This document shows positions 33,106-43,495 of a DNA stretch of 64,000 nucleotides, piece after piece. Below the pieces are notes generated by a model. The model saw only the letters and a program-made list of their open reading frames with translations, ran no database searches and was not told where the DNA came from. This DNA is from Burkholderiales bacterium (GTDB lineage Bacteria; Pseudomonadota; Gammaproteobacteria; Burkholderiales; Burkholderiaceae_C): the NCBI GenBank assembly GCA_016000265.1, contig JAECRL010000004.1, positions 9,850 to 73,849 on the forward strand, given 5' to 3'. Numbering within the stretch: position 1 is the first letter of the stretch; each line of letters starts with the position of its first letter. Made by a program: the position numbers and the translations under genes.

Positions 33106-36100
33106 TCAATCTCCAATCTTGATGCGGACCTGGGTGCCATCGGGCAGACCGCGACAGGCATTGCCAACACAGGCACCGGCCGACATATTGTCACGCGGAT
33201 TGATCGGACGAACACTCGCACCCGCGCCACCTTCGCGGAACATGGCGGGGGGATATTCATCCAAGTGTTTGCCTGACACCTTGTCCAACCCTCCCAGGGA
33301 TGCGTTGCGGTTGGCAGCGGCGCCCGCCCGGTCGATGGTCAAGAGACTGGGTTGACCCGACCTGATGGCATCGGCCGCATGCGATGCCGCCTCTCCGTGT
33401 ATGGAGCGAGACAGTGTGATTTCCTTGACAGCCCGGCCCTCAATTCCCCCAGGGGTCATCAAAGAGGCGCCGATGGCCAGACCTGCGGCAAGCTGCCCGT
33501 TTGAGCTGCGCCCGCCGTCGTAACCTTGGGCGTATGGTGCCAGCTTGTTTGCCAACCAAGGATTGGTGACGAGATACCCTGATCCTGGCTGGTTGTTGTT
33601 CACAAAGTCATATGCCAGTTTGCGACCGAACTGATCTGCGGCGCCCAATGGATCCAAACCTGAGGCGAAGCTCTTGATGGAGTTGCCAATTTGCCCAGCG
33701 TACTGGGTGGCCGCGTCGTAATAACTGCTGGCCTTGTTGCTGATCAGCGCAGGCAACATCCCACTCGGATCCGTGAAGTTCGTCGGGTTGTTGTCCACGT
33801 AGGCATACACGTTGATGCCGGCGTTCATGCCCATCGGGTCGCGGCTGATGAAGCGGCCCAGGCTGGCGTCGTAGTAGCGCGCGCGGTAGTACGTCAGGCC
33901 GGTGCTCAGGTCAGGCTCGCGGCCCGTGTAGCCGTACACCGGCAGCGTGCCGCCCGAGCCGATGGTGCGGCCCCAGGGGTCGAAGCGGCGGTAGGCCTGC
34001 AGGTTGCCTGCAGCGTCCGTCAACAGCGTGGGGCTGCCCAGGCCGTCGGCGTGGTAGTAGCGGCTGCCAGATCCGTTCTGGTGGATCAGCGGGTCGTCGT
34101 CACCCGGGCCGTGGGTGAAGGCCGAGACGGGGCTCAGCCATTGCACGCCGTACTCTTTGTGGATGTCGGGGCCGTTGTACAGGTACATGCTCTGGTAGAG
34201 CGTGCTGCCCGTGACCATCTGGCGTGCGATGCGGCGGCCTTCGTGGTCGTAGTCGAACACTTCGTTGTAGGAGGTGTTCGTGGTCACGCCGTTGACGGTA
34301 TTGCTCACCTGGGTGATGACCTGGCGCAAGGCGTTGTTCGCATCCCAGCCCATGGACTGGGTGGTGTTGCCGGCCGACTTGCTGATCAGGTTGCCCAGTG
34401 CGTCATAGCCCAGCGTGGCTTGCGTCGATTGTTTGACGCCCGCCGCGTTGTACAGGTCGATCTGGTTGAGCTGGTGGGCGCCGGTGTTGGCCGGCACGCC
34501 TGCCACGGTGTCGTACACGTACTGCAGGTAGTTGCCGTCCTTGTCGGTCAGGCGGGTGCGGTTGTTGAGGATGTCGTAGCGGTACTGCCCGATGAGCGTC
34601 GTCGTCGGCACGGCGTTGACCACCTGCGTGTACTGCGCCTTGATCAGGCGGTTGAGTTCGTCGTACTCGTAGCCGTACTTGAGCTCGGTGCCCGCCAGGT
34701 TCTCGGCGTGCTCCTTGCGATTGCCCCAGGCGTCATAGGCATAGGTGTGCTTGGCCTTCTCAACGCCCGCCACCTCATGGCGGATGCTGCCCAGCGTGCC
34801 ATCCTCGTTGTAGGCATACGCCGACTTGACGCCGTTGGGCCACCAGCGTTCGGTGAGCCGACCGCCCTTGTCGTAGCCAAAGGTGACGAAGTCGTAGTTG
34901 GCCGCCCACAGGCCGACCAGGCGGCCCAGCGGGTCATAGACGTAGTTGGTCTCGGCGCCCTCGTTGTCGCGCATCGCTAGCAGTCGGCCGGCGGGGCTGT
35001 ACTCGTAGTACAGGGTCTTACCGCCGCGGCTGTCGCGCACGCTTTCCAGGCGACGCTGGCCGTTGTAGGTGAAGTCCTGCGTGTACGCGGGGTTGGTGTT
35101 GCTCACCCGGGTCACCAGGCCCAGGGCATCGCGGGTGTAGGTGATGGTGCCCACCTCGTTGGCGCGCGTCTTGAGCGTGCCGTCGGCGTTCCAGGTCTGG
35201 GTGGTGGCCTTGTTGCGCGGGTCGGTGACGGTGATCACGTCACCTGCGGTGTTGTAGGCATAGACCCAGGCGCGGCCCGCGCCGTCGATGTCCTTGAGCT
35301 TGCGGCCGAAGTCGTCGAAGGCGTAGCTGGCCTGGGTGGTGACGACGTCGGCCGCGGCGTTGGTGCCGGTGGCGTCGGTGCGCCCGGCGTCCACGCGGGT
35401 CAGGCGGCCCAGGTTGTCGTAGATGTACTTGGTGACGCGGCGGATGCTGCCGTTGGCCGGGTCGGCGAGCACGGGGCCCACGACGCGCACCGGGCGGCCG
35501 AACTCGTCGTAGGTGCTCAGCGTTTCGCGCGCTGCGCCACCATCGGCAGGGAACACCTTCGTGGAGGTGACGTTGCCGACTTCGTCGTAGTCGTACTCCA
35601 CCGCGCGGCCGGCCGTGAAACCCGCCACCTTCGGCTGGGTCACGCGCTTGACGCGGAAGTCTCGGCTGGCGTCCCAGTGGGTGTAGCTGGTGGTCAGGCC
35701 GTTGGGGTCCGTCTGGCTCAAGGTGCGGCCGTCGACATCGAGGGCCTTGACGACGCGGTTGCCCTCCTTGTCGGAGGCGGCCACGACGCGGTTCATCTCG
35801 TCATAGACGTACCTGAGCGTCTTGCCGTCGGGGTCGGTCTGGGAGGTGACGTTGCCCGCTTCGTCGTACTCGAAGGCCACGGTCAAGCCGTTGGCCAGGG
35901 TGCGCGTGCGGCGGTCCGACTGATCGTACTCGTGGGCCGTGGCCTGGAGTTGTCGCACCACCCCGTTGACCGTGTTCTGAAGCTTCTCTTGCTTGACGTT
36001 GCCGTTGGCGTCGTACTCGATGCGCTGGGTGATGCCCGCCGCGTTGGTGGTGCTGATCAGGCGGCCTTGGCTGTCGTAGTCGTAGCTGACTTGCTGCCAG

Positions 36101-39100
36101 CGGTTGTCCACGCCCTTCTTGATCTGCCCGACCGCGTCGGGCTCGAGCGCAATGGTGTCGAGCTCATCGGCCGCGATGGTGCCGTCGCCGTTCTTGTCGC
36201 CACGGCGCGTGAGCTTGTTGCGGAAGGTGTTGGTGGCTTCGTAGCCGTACTCGACGGTCGGGCCCACCTGGGTGGCCATGTCGCGCACGCGCTTGGACGT
36301 CAGCAGGTTGCCATGGCCGTCGTAGGTGTTCTGCGTCCAGCCCGCGAGCTGGGTGGCCGGGCTGTTGGAGGCCGGCACATAGACCGCCGGATCGATGGTG
36401 GCGCCGTAGCCCTTCTTCAACTGCAGCGCTTGCAGCACGTTGCCGTTGGCGTCGAACTTGGCGATCGAGTACACGCCACGCGCGTCCTTGACCTTGCCTG
36501 GCTGGCCAAAGGCGTTGTAGTGGCTGCGCTCTTCGGTGCGACCCGATGGGTAGGTGGTGGTCAGCAGGTTGCCTGAGGCGTCGTACGTGTACTTGGTGCG
36601 GGCACCGCGGGCGTCGACGGACTCCAGCAGCTTGAAGCGGTCGGCCGTGTCGGCCCCGCCGTACACGAACTCTCGGCTGGCCATGTTCTCTTCGATGACC
36701 TTGAGCGGCATGCCGTTCTTGTCGAAGAAGAAGCGGCGCTCCAGCCCCCGTTCGTTGATCTGAACCGTCTCGCGGCGGAAGTCGTTGTACGAGAAGGACA
36801 TGGACTCACCCGAGGCGTTCACGTGGCTTTGCACGCGACCATTGGGGTAGTAGATGAAGTCCATGTAGTTGCCACGCGCCAGCGTGAAGCGCTTCATCGC
36901 GTGGTCCAGGTTCGGACCGTCCGTGGTGGTGAAATAGCTGTAGCTTGCAGAGGGGGCATCGGTGGCGGAATTGAGCCCCGGCTTCCAGACCTTGTTGAGG
37001 TTGCCTGCCGCGTCATAGGCGTAGCTGTGCTTGCGAGAGAGCGGGTCGGTGACATCGCGGATGCGGGTGGACGCACCGTCATAGCCGAAGGTCAGCGTGC
37101 GAACGCCGTCGCTGACGGTGGACAGCCGCTTGCTGGCGTCGTAGCCCAGGTTCAGGGCGTTGCCGTTGCGATCCTTGATGGCGATGAGGTTGGCGCGCTG
37201 GTCCTTGGTGCCAGCCACCGCCTCGAAGGTGTAGGTGACACCGCCCTTGTCGGCGATGGTGTAGGTGCTGTCTGCGTTCTTGCGCAGGGTGAAGTAATGG
37301 CCGTCGGGGGTCTTGAAGGTGGACGTGGTGGCCAAGCCGGACGCACTGGCGCCCGCGGTCACGGCGACGTACTTCTCGCCACCGGTGCCATCCGTCCAAG
37401 TCACCGACGAGGAGATGCTGTCGGTGTCGGCGGCATCGGTGGCCCCGTTGATGTTGTCGTCGCGGAAGCTCAGGAAGTGGTTGAGGCTGTGTGTCCAGCC
37501 GAAACCGAACGGGCCGTCCACGCCCTTGCGGCTGTTGTAGGCGCGTTGCAAGACGATGCGTTGGCCACCCCGCACGGCCAGGTCGATGTCCGTCTCGTTG
37601 TGGTACATGTTGCCGGTCACCATGTTGACCGGGTCACCCGAGTACGTGTTACCCAAGCTGCCGCCGTAGTTCACGGACGAGTTGACGGCAGCCGGTGGCG
37701 CGTAGTTCTGAACGATGCTGTTGAAGGACACCGGCGCAGGGGGCGGTGCGGTGTACAGGAAGCCGGTGTTGAGCGACTGGTTGAAGCTGTTGTTGATGGG
37801 GTTGGACAGCGAGTACCCCCCGTTGTAGCCGCCGGAGATGATGTAGCCGCCGTAGCCCTTGACCGTGTTCTCGGCCATGTAGATCATGCCGGTCCAGTTC
37901 TCGTAGGTGATGCGTGTTTTGGGCACGTGCACCGTCGAGCCTGCGTTCACCTCGGTTTGCAAGGTCGACTTCTCTGCGGCCGAGTAATTGAGGTTGACGC
38001 TCTGAGCCGCCCAGTTGCTGCTGTCGAGCTTCAGCACCGTGTTGCCGGTTTCGTTGGCGAACTGCAAGCCGCGGATCGTGGAGACGGCATCGGTCTTGGC
38101 GTTCTCTTGCCAGATGTACGACTCCAGGGCGGACGCCGATCGGCCAGCCAGGAAGAACAGGTCCATGCGGGAGGCACCCGTCGTGGCGTCGGCGATCGAG
38201 AAGTTGTTGCCCGGCACGTCGATGAGAAAGCCACGACGCGTGATGGCGAAAGGCTGATCGAAGACGTAGGCGATCTTCGATTTGGCCGTGGCCACGCCCA
38301 GTTGAATGGAGTGCATGGACACGGCGCTGGTCATGGCGGCGGTTCGGTCCACGCCGTCTCGAACGTAGCGCCCGTACTTCTGTGCAACGACGTTGAGGAA
38401 CTCCCCTTCGACGTCCTCCAGGTAAGCCGTGGCATTGGGGGTCGAACCGGATGCCTTGATCGACGCCAGCAAGCGCGAAATGCGCTTTTGCAAGAAGGCG
38501 TCGGAGGCCTGCCCGCCTGCGGCCATCAGCGCATACAGGTTGGCCGCTTCGATGCCCTTGAACGTGACCGTGTTGACGCAACCGTCCGAGGTGGAGACGC
38601 CATCGACCAGGCAGGACGAGACGGGCAAGGTCACGCGCATTTCCATGCGCACGTCCTTGGCGCAGAAGTCAACCGGGGTCGCCGTGTTGCCGGAGGCCAG
38701 CTCCACGCCGTCGGCCTTGATCGACGGGATGACCTGAGTGGATCCGCAAGCGGGCTCGGGGGCGTCCATCGTGCTGGCGTTGCGCCAGGTGTCGATGCGG
38801 GCCTGGTGGGTGGCGTCCTTGCCCTTGAAGGACACCGTCAGGCGCTTGAAAAGCGCTTCGGCGACGGGCAAGGTCTTCTCGACCAGCACGGCGGTGTTCG
38901 CCGCGTTCTTGACCACGATCTTGAACGTCATGCGCTGCTGATCCGGCACCGTGGGCGTCTCCGAGCCCCCGCCAAATGACAGGAAGCCGTTGACCTTGTA
39001 CGGCAAGGTGGCCGGGAGGATGTCGAAGGCCTGAGGCGCCACGCGGCCCTTGTAGGGCACGTCATTCAAACCGGAGCCGGGCTTGCTGGAGCGCACCGAG

Positions 39101-40458
39101 GCCTCGATGGCCTTGAAGTAGTTTTCATGCGGCAGGCTGTCCGGCCCGTTGCCTCGCTTGGCCAGGTAACTTGGCAGGTCAAAGACCACGCCGTGGGCGA
39201 TGCCGGGTTGGTAGCTCTTGTCCTTGAAGCTGGGGTCGAGCGGCAGCCAACGGTGGCCGCGGTTGGTCAGGCGAGCGCCGCGGTAGCTCGCGTACGGCAT
39301 GCAGGCCTCCACCCACATGTGGTACTGACGGATGCCGATGGCCTGGCCCGCGGTGTTGTTGACGAGCTCGACCGGGCCGCCGGCGATGTTGAGCTTTTTG
39401 GCGGCCGGGTAGTCCTTGACGCCCAGCCAGCGGTTGGCGCGCCCCTCGGCACCCATGGGCTGCGCATCGGTCACGTCGATGCTGCCAAACACGTAGCGCG
39501 CCGGGATGTTGGAGGCGCGCAGCAACGCGATCAGCAGCGACGCCTGGTCATAGTCGTTGCCTGACTTGGACAGGTAAGCGCCGTAGCCCCCGCGCATGGA
39601 GCCGAAGTAGCCGGCGTTGTACTCGATGTTCTTGTAGACGTAGTCAAAGATCTTGACGGGGTTGTAGTCCAGGCTTTTAGCGAGTTGAGCCAGCTCCGGG
39701 TACTTGACCGAGTTGGTCTCTTCCTGAGCCGCCTTGTCGACGTCGATCGGGTTGTAGGCGCAGCTGCTGGCCTCTGTCGGGGTCGGCAACAAGACCGCAT
39801 TGCCTGCGGCGGCCAAGGCCACGACGGCTTGTCCATCGTGGCCATAACCCACGTAGGCGGGCGCGCGGTCAGCGGGCTTGACTTCCACGGCATTGAACGT
39901 CAAAGGCCGAGGCAAGCTGGAGGTGGGCGTGCTGCCCAGGTTCATCGGCTCGACGACGCCCACGCCGTTGTGGGTCAGGCTGCGACGCAAGATGACGCGA
40001 GCCTCTTCGGCGGCTCGCTGCAAAGCGGCGACGCTGTCGGTGCTTGCGGCGCGCTCCAGGGCCCGCTCCAATTGCCCGATGTCACGCTGCGCGCCAGCCG
40101 CTCGCCCCTTGTCCTGGAACCCCTGCGCCAGCGCCTGGCGCAAGCCTGGCAACACGGCCAGTTGGGCTTGCACGTCGGCATGCGCCACGCGGAGGTACGA
40201 GGCCCGCTGCGGCTCACTCCAGCCCTTGGTCGGCCCCTTGGTGTGCCGCTCCAGCGCCGCGTCCATCTGCACCAGCGACTGGCTGATCTGATCGGCCAGG
40301 ATGGCTTTCGGCGAGGACGGCTTGTTCACCACCGCCTGGATGACGGCCTGCGGCATGGGCGCCACATCAACGTGGGCGGCGACGGCCATCCCGGATGCGA
40401 CTTGCAACATGGCGGCCACGGCGCTGCCGGCCCAACTCGCGAGGTATCGCTTGTTCAT
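33106..40458 (-). CDS. Giant Rhs polymorphic toxin with transglutaminase-like N-terminus and NucA/NucB tip
   Basis: 2450 residues with a signal peptide. About residues 300-430 resemble a transglutaminase-like fold (SLLIALLRASNIPARYV, YHMWVEACMPYASYRG), but the usual catalytic Cys is not evident. A DUF6531-type entry follows (MYHNETDIDLAVRGGQRIVLQRAYNSR), then dozens of YD repeats. The Rhs core is YHADGLGSPTLLTDAAGN...RARYYDASLGRFISRDPMG. After it comes the variable tip, with LDEYPPAMF, PRDNMSAG and CVGNACRGLPDGTQVRI, the NucA/NucB deoxyribonuclease pattern. The immunity gene follows and a toroid/FG-GAP gene precedes by 32 bases. No PAAR domain is seen, so export by a Sec-dependent route is more likely than T6SS. 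Confidence 0.92.
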   Translation of the reverse strand: MNKRYLASWAGSAVAAMLQVASGMAVAAHVDVAPMPQAVIQAVVNKPSSPKAILADQISQSLVQMDAALERHTKGPTKGWSEPQRASYLRVAHADVQAQLAVLPGLRQALAQGFQDKGRAAGAQRDIGQLERALERAASTDSVAALQRAAEEARVILRRSLTHNGVGVVEPMNLGSTPTSSLPRPLTFNAVEVKPADRAPAYVGYGHDGQAVVALAAAGNAVLLPTPTEASSCAYNPIDVDKAAQEETNSVKYPELAQLAKSLDYNPVKIFDYVYKNIEYNAGYFGSMRGGYGAYLSKSGNDYDQASLLIALLRASNIPARYVFGSIDVTDAQPMGAEGRANRWLGVKDYPAAKKLNIAGGPVELVNNTAGQAIGIRQYHMWVEACMPYASYRGARLTNRGHRWLPLDPSFKDKSYQPGIAHGVVFDLPSYLAKRGNGPDSLPHENYFKAIEASVRSSKPGSGLNDVPYKGRVAPQAFDILPATLPYKVNGFLSFGGGSETPTVPDQQRMTFKIVVKNAANTAVLVEKTLPVAEALFKRLTVSFKGKDATHQARIDTWRNASTMDAPEPACGSTQVIPSIKADGVELASGNTATPVDFCAKDVRMEMRVTLPVSSCLVDGVSTSDGCVNTVTFKGIEAANLYALMAAGGQASDAFLQKRISRLLASIKASGSTPNATAYLEDVEGEFLNVVAQKYGRYVRDGVDRTAAMTSAVSMHSIQLGVATAKSKIAYVFDQPFAITRRGFLIDVPGNNFSIADATTGASRMDLFFLAGRSASALESYIWQENAKTDAVSTIRGLQFANETGNTVLKLDSSNWAAQSVNLNYSAAEKSTLQTEVNAGSTVHVPKTRITYENWTGMIYMAENTVKGYGGYIISGGYNGGYSLSNPINNSFNQSLNTGFLYTAPPPAPVSFNSIVQNYAPPAAVNSSVNYGGSLGNTYSGDPVNMVTGNMYHNETDIDLAVRGGQRIVLQRAYNSRKGVDGPFGFGWTHSLNHFLSFRDDNINGATDAADTDSISSSVTWTDGTGGEKYVAVTAGASASGLATTSTFKTPDGHYFTLRKNADSTYTIADKGGVTYTFEAVAGTKDQRANLIAIKDRNGNALNLGYDASKRLSTVSDGVRTLTFGYDGASTRIRDVTDPLSRKHSYAYDAAGNLNKVWKPGLNSATDAPSASYSYFTTTDGPNLDHAMKRFTLARGNYMDFIYYPNGRVQSHVNASGESMSFSYNDFRRETVQINERGLERRFFFDKNGMPLKVIEENMASREFVYGGADTADRFKLLESVDARGARTKYTYDASGNLLTTTYPSGRTEERSHYNAFGQPGKVKDARGVYSIAKFDANGNVLQALQLKKGYGATIDPAVYVPASNSPATQLAGWTQNTYDGHGNLLTSKRVRDMATQVGPTVEYGYEATNTFRNKLTRRGDKNGDGTIAADELDTIALEPDAVGQIKKGVDNRWQQVSYDYDSQGRLISTTNAAGITQRIEYDANGNVKQEKLQNTVNGVVRQLQATAHEYDQSDRRTRTLANGLTVAFEYDEAGNVTSQTDPDGKTLRYVYDEMNRVVAASDKEGNRVVKALDVDGRTLSQTDPNGLTTSYTHWDASRDFRVKRVTQPKVAGFTAGRAVEYDYDEVGNVTSTKVFPADGGAARETLSTYDEFGRPVRVVGPVLADPANGSIRRVTKYIYDNLGRLTRVDAGRTDATGTNAAADVVTTQASYAFDDFGRKLKDIDGAGRAWVYAYNTAGDVITVTDPRNKATTQTWNADGTLKTRANEVGTITYTRDALGLVTRVSNTNPAYTQDFTYNGQRRLESVRDSRGGKTLYYEYSPAGRLLAMRDNEGAETNYVYDPLGRLVGLWAANYDFVTFGYDKGGRLTERWWPNGVKSAYAYNEDGTLGSIRHEVAGVEKAKHTYAYDAWGNRKEHAENLAGTELKYGYEYDELNRLIKAQYTQVVNAVPTTTLIGQYRYDILNNRTRLTDKDGNYLQYVYDTVAGVPANTGAHQLNQIDLYNAAGVKQSTQATLGYDALGNLISKSAGNTTQSMGWDANNALRQVITQVSNTVNGVTTNTSYNEVFDYDHEGRRIARQMVTGSTLYQSMYLYNGPDIHKEYGVQWLSPVSAFTHGPGDDDPLIHQNGSGSRYYHADGLGSPTLLTDAAGNLQAYRRFDPWGRTIGSGGTLPVYGYTGREPDLSTGLTYYRARYYDASLGRFISRDPMGMNAGINVYAYVDNNPTNFTDPSGMLPALISNKASSYYDAATQYAGQIGNSIKSFASGLDPLGAADQFGRKLAYDFVNNNQPGSGYLVTNPWLANKLAPYAQGYDGGRSSNGQLAAGLAIGASLMTPGGIEGRAVKEITLSRSIHGEAASHAADAIRSGQPSLLTIDRAGAAANRNASLGGLDKVSGKHLDEYPPAMFREGGAGASVRPINPRDNMSAGACVGNACRGLPDGTQVRIKIGD

Positions 40459-40490
40459 GGAATTCCCCTGAAATTTTGTCTTGGTTGCTG

Positions 40491-43367
40491 TCACTTCTGG
40501 ACGATGGTGACCGTGCGGTCCACCTGCGTCAGGTCCACAACGCTCTGCGTGCCGTCGGGCCATTTGACGGTGACGTTGGCGCTGGCCTCCTGGCCCAGGC
40601 CAAAGTGCAAGGTGGACGACTGGGCATGCTGGGCCAGCACCTGGCGGTGCTGAGTGACCCCACCTGCCTTGACCAGAACACGGGCGCCGAGTGCCGAGCG
40701 GTTGCTGGCCTTGCCTCGCACGATGACGTCGATGCTGTGGTTCAGGTTGCCCTCGTTGAGCAACAGGTAGCCCGTGGCCATGCTGGTCGTCCAGAGCAGG
40801 TCTGACTTGCCGTCGCCATCGAGGTCGGTGTAGACCGGAGAGTCGTGCACCACGGCCCCGGCGGTGAAGCCCGCCTCGGCCTTGAGCTTGATGAAAGAGC
40901 CATCCGGGTGCTGCCGGAAGATGGCGTTTTCCTGCTGTGCGGCAGACACGTCTCGGGCCGCCAGCAAGATGTCGAGGCGACCGTCGTCATCGAAGTCCCC
41001 CACCACGCCACCGCGAGCCACCGCATCGAGCAGGTTGCTGCTGGCCGACAGCGTGGCATCGCTGCGCAGGGTGTAGCGCGGCTGCCCGCTGGCGTTCATG
41101 CCGTTGTGGTTGAGCACCGCGACGCGCGCGCCGGCGTGGCCCAACGTGGCCCCCGCACCTTGGGTTGCCGTCTCGAAGAGAACGAGGTCCTGCAGGCCAT
41201 CGCCATTGATGTCAGCGGGGGCGATGCGGCTGATGCGGCGCGTGGCCAACTCAGGCAGGCTGGTTTCATTGGCCACGCTGGTGAAGGTGCCGTTGCCGTT
41301 GTTCTTGTAGGCGCGCAATCCCGTCGTGGCGTCGAGTGTGACGATGTCGATGGTCTGCGCGGCGTCGGCATCGACGTCCAGGCCCACCGGCCAGCTCAAG
41401 GCGCCCAGGCCCGAGGTGGCGCTCTTGTCTTCGTAGGCACCCAGCGCCGGGTTGAAGACGTAGAGCTTGGCCGCCGAGGCGCCGTTGCTGACGACGAAAT
41501 CGGGGGCGCCGTCCCGGTTGGCGTCCAGCACGACGACGCGGCCTTCCGGCACCGCGTTGAGTTTGACCGCCGTGGTGACGTCGGTGAAGTTGAGGACGTT
41601 GCCGGGCAGCGGGTCGCTGCGCAGCAAAACCAGGGAGGTGAAGGGCAGGGCGGACTTGTCAGCCGGGTCTGCGCTGGTGGTCGTGACCTTGCTCAGGTTG
41701 AGCAGCAGGTCCTTGCGCCCATCGTTGTTGTAGTCCACGGCGATCATGTTGAGCACGTCACCGGGGAGCTTGGTGTTCGTGACCAGGGGCAGGATGCGCA
41801 ACCAGGTGCCATTGACCTGCTGAAGGCCGAAGAGCTGGCCGAAGTCCGGGCCGGCATACGCCGTGCACGGCGCACAGTTCAGCCGATTGAACAACTCGTT
41901 GGCGCCGTTGAAGTAGCTGACGACGTCGGGACGGCCGTTGCCAGAGAAATCATCGACCGCGACTTGCCAGCCGGTGCGCAGCTTGTTGAGCGTGGCATCG
42001 GCGGCGAATGCGCTGACGAAGTTGTGCGGGTCGAGGCCGGCGCGGAACAGGGTGGGCTCCACCTCCAGCCGGAGCTGGAGCGCCTTTTCCACGCCGGCTG
42101 CGGTCTTGTAATACACGCGCTGGTCAAAGGACCCCACCTCGGTCGGCACGCCGGTGAGCTTGAGGCTCAAGGGGCTGCCCGCAGCACTCAGGGTGACGCC
42201 CGCAGGCAAGCTGCCCGAGGTGGTTGTGCAGCAGGTGGCCGCATCCGAGATGGGCAGGTTGATGTGGAGGGCGGCACCCCGCACCGCGGCGTAAGCCAGG
42301 GGGAGGGTGTCCGGGCCGCCCGGCGCGTTGCCGGCCTCGTTGCCCAGCGCCAGCTGTTTGGCATCGGCGCGATGGGGGTCGGTGCCCAGGTGAGCCTCGA
42401 GCGCATCGCTGATGCCATCGCCATCGGTGTCGGGCTGCGCACTGGACGCGGTGCCCACGAGCTTCAAAGCCAGGGCCGTGGACAAGGCGTCGCTGGACCA
42501 GGAGCCGCCGACGTCCTGCGTGCGACGCAGGTAGTCGAGGGCCGACTGCACCGCGGCATCCGCCCGCCCCGTGGCGGCGGTGGCGACCAACGCCTCACCC
42601 GCCACCGCGGTGTCCATGGCTGTGACCTGCCCGTCGGCCCCCGCGAAGGCCCCCAGGTTCGCACCGGTGGCCGCACCCTGGCGGGCTTTCAGGTAGGCCA
42701 CGCCCTCGTTCATCGCCGTGGCGGCGATGGCCTGTCCCTTGAGCGCCAGCACCGTCAGGGCCGTCGACAGCACCGGCTCGCCCCTGCTGCGATCTTGCGG
42801 GGTGGCGTCCGTGCCCAGCACATGCAGCCAATGGCGCTGCCCTGCGGCTGACGACACACTGGAGGTGTTGAACGCCGACTCCAGCGTGGCGAGGTCCGTC
42901 AGGGTCTGACCCGTGAGCTTGAGCGCCGACAGGGCCATGGGCGTGTCCGGCACGCTGGCGCTGAATCCCGGGTAAGCCCCCCAGCCCTTGTCGACCCCAT
43001 TGCGTCGAGCCAGCAAGAGCTGCGCGAGGCGGTTGGCCGCCACGTCCACACCTGCCCGTTTGAGCGCGATCACCTGACGAGCCAAGGCGTCGTTGCTGGA
43101 TGCTTCGGCGTTTTGCAGCCACGCCACGGCCGAGACGAAACGCGGCAAACGCGTCTGACCCGCCGACACCATGGCCTCCACCACCGCGGCGGTGGTTTGG
43201 ATGTCCAGCCCGGGGGCAGACACCCATCGCCCATCAGCCTGCTGGTTGAGCACCAGCCAAGCCACCGCTTTGTCTCTGGCTGTGTCCAGCTCAGCCTGCG
43301 TGGCCGCCCACGAAACAGACGTCAGCGCGAACGAAGACAGCACCACCCCAACGGCAAAATTCCGCAT
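40491..43367 (-). CDS. Exported alpha-toroid / FG-GAP repeat / ASPIC-UnbV protein
   Basis: A 958-residue secreted protein with a signal peptide (VVLSSFALTSVSWAA). Residues 30-280 contain repeats of the type AWLVLNQQADGRW, as in squalene-cyclase/TED-like alpha-alpha toroids. A thrombospondin-3-like calcium loop follows (DTDGDGISDALEAHLGTDP). A long FG-GAP/VCBS region has many DxNxDGxxD loops (DYNNDGRKDLLL, DINGDGLQDLVL, DFDDDGRLDIL). The C-terminus is an ASPIC/UnbV domain (ALGARVLVKAGG, VKWPDGTQS). It probably binds calcium and acts at the cell surface. It lies 32 bases upstream of the Rhs gene and may be a partner in its display or secretion. Confidence 0.85.
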   Translation of the reverse strand: MRNFAVGVVLSSFALTSVSWAATQAELDTARDKAVAWLVLNQQADGRWVSAPGLDIQTTAAVVEAMVSAGQTRLPRFVSAVAWLQNAEASSNDALARQVIALKRAGVDVAANRLAQLLLARRNGVDKGWGAYPGFSASVPDTPMALSALKLTGQTLTDLATLESAFNTSSVSSAAGQRHWLHVLGTDATPQDRSRGEPVLSTALTVLALKGQAIAATAMNEGVAYLKARQGAATGANLGAFAGADGQVTAMDTAVAGEALVATAATGRADAAVQSALDYLRRTQDVGGSWSSDALSTALALKLVGTASSAQPDTDGDGISDALEAHLGTDPHRADAKQLALGNEAGNAPGGPDTLPLAYAAVRGAALHINLPISDAATCCTTTSGSLPAGVTLSAAGSPLSLKLTGVPTEVGSFDQRVYYKTAAGVEKALQLRLEVEPTLFRAGLDPHNFVSAFAADATLNKLRTGWQVAVDDFSGNGRPDVVSYFNGANELFNRLNCAPCTAYAGPDFGQLFGLQQVNGTWLRILPLVTNTKLPGDVLNMIAVDYNNDGRKDLLLNLSKVTTTSADPADKSALPFTSLVLLRSDPLPGNVLNFTDVTTAVKLNAVPEGRVVVLDANRDGAPDFVVSNGASAAKLYVFNPALGAYEDKSATSGLGALSWPVGLDVDADAAQTIDIVTLDATTGLRAYKNNGNGTFTSVANETSLPELATRRISRIAPADINGDGLQDLVLFETATQGAGATLGHAGARVAVLNHNGMNASGQPRYTLRSDATLSASSNLLDAVARGGVVGDFDDDGRLDILLAARDVSAAQQENAIFRQHPDGSFIKLKAEAGFTAGAVVHDSPVYTDLDGDGKSDLLWTTSMATGYLLLNEGNLNHSIDVIVRGKASNRSALGARVLVKAGGVTQHRQVLAQHAQSSTLHFGLGQEASANVTVKWPDGTQSVVDLTQVDRTVTIVQK

Positions 43368-43495
43368 GGCCACTCCCTGACTGGTTCATTTATTTGATGA
43401 ACCCCAGTGGACAGGCCGAGGATGTCGTCCTCGTGTTGGGCTATGCAGACTTTCGGATCATGAAACCGTCAGGCGTCGCCCATTGCACCGACCGT

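Noticed and set aside
34000-40400. Several plus-strand frames of 300-700 residues opposite the rhs gene
   Set aside because: All are antisense to YD repeats and consist of Val/Gly/Asp-rich repeats that mirror the Rhs periodicity.
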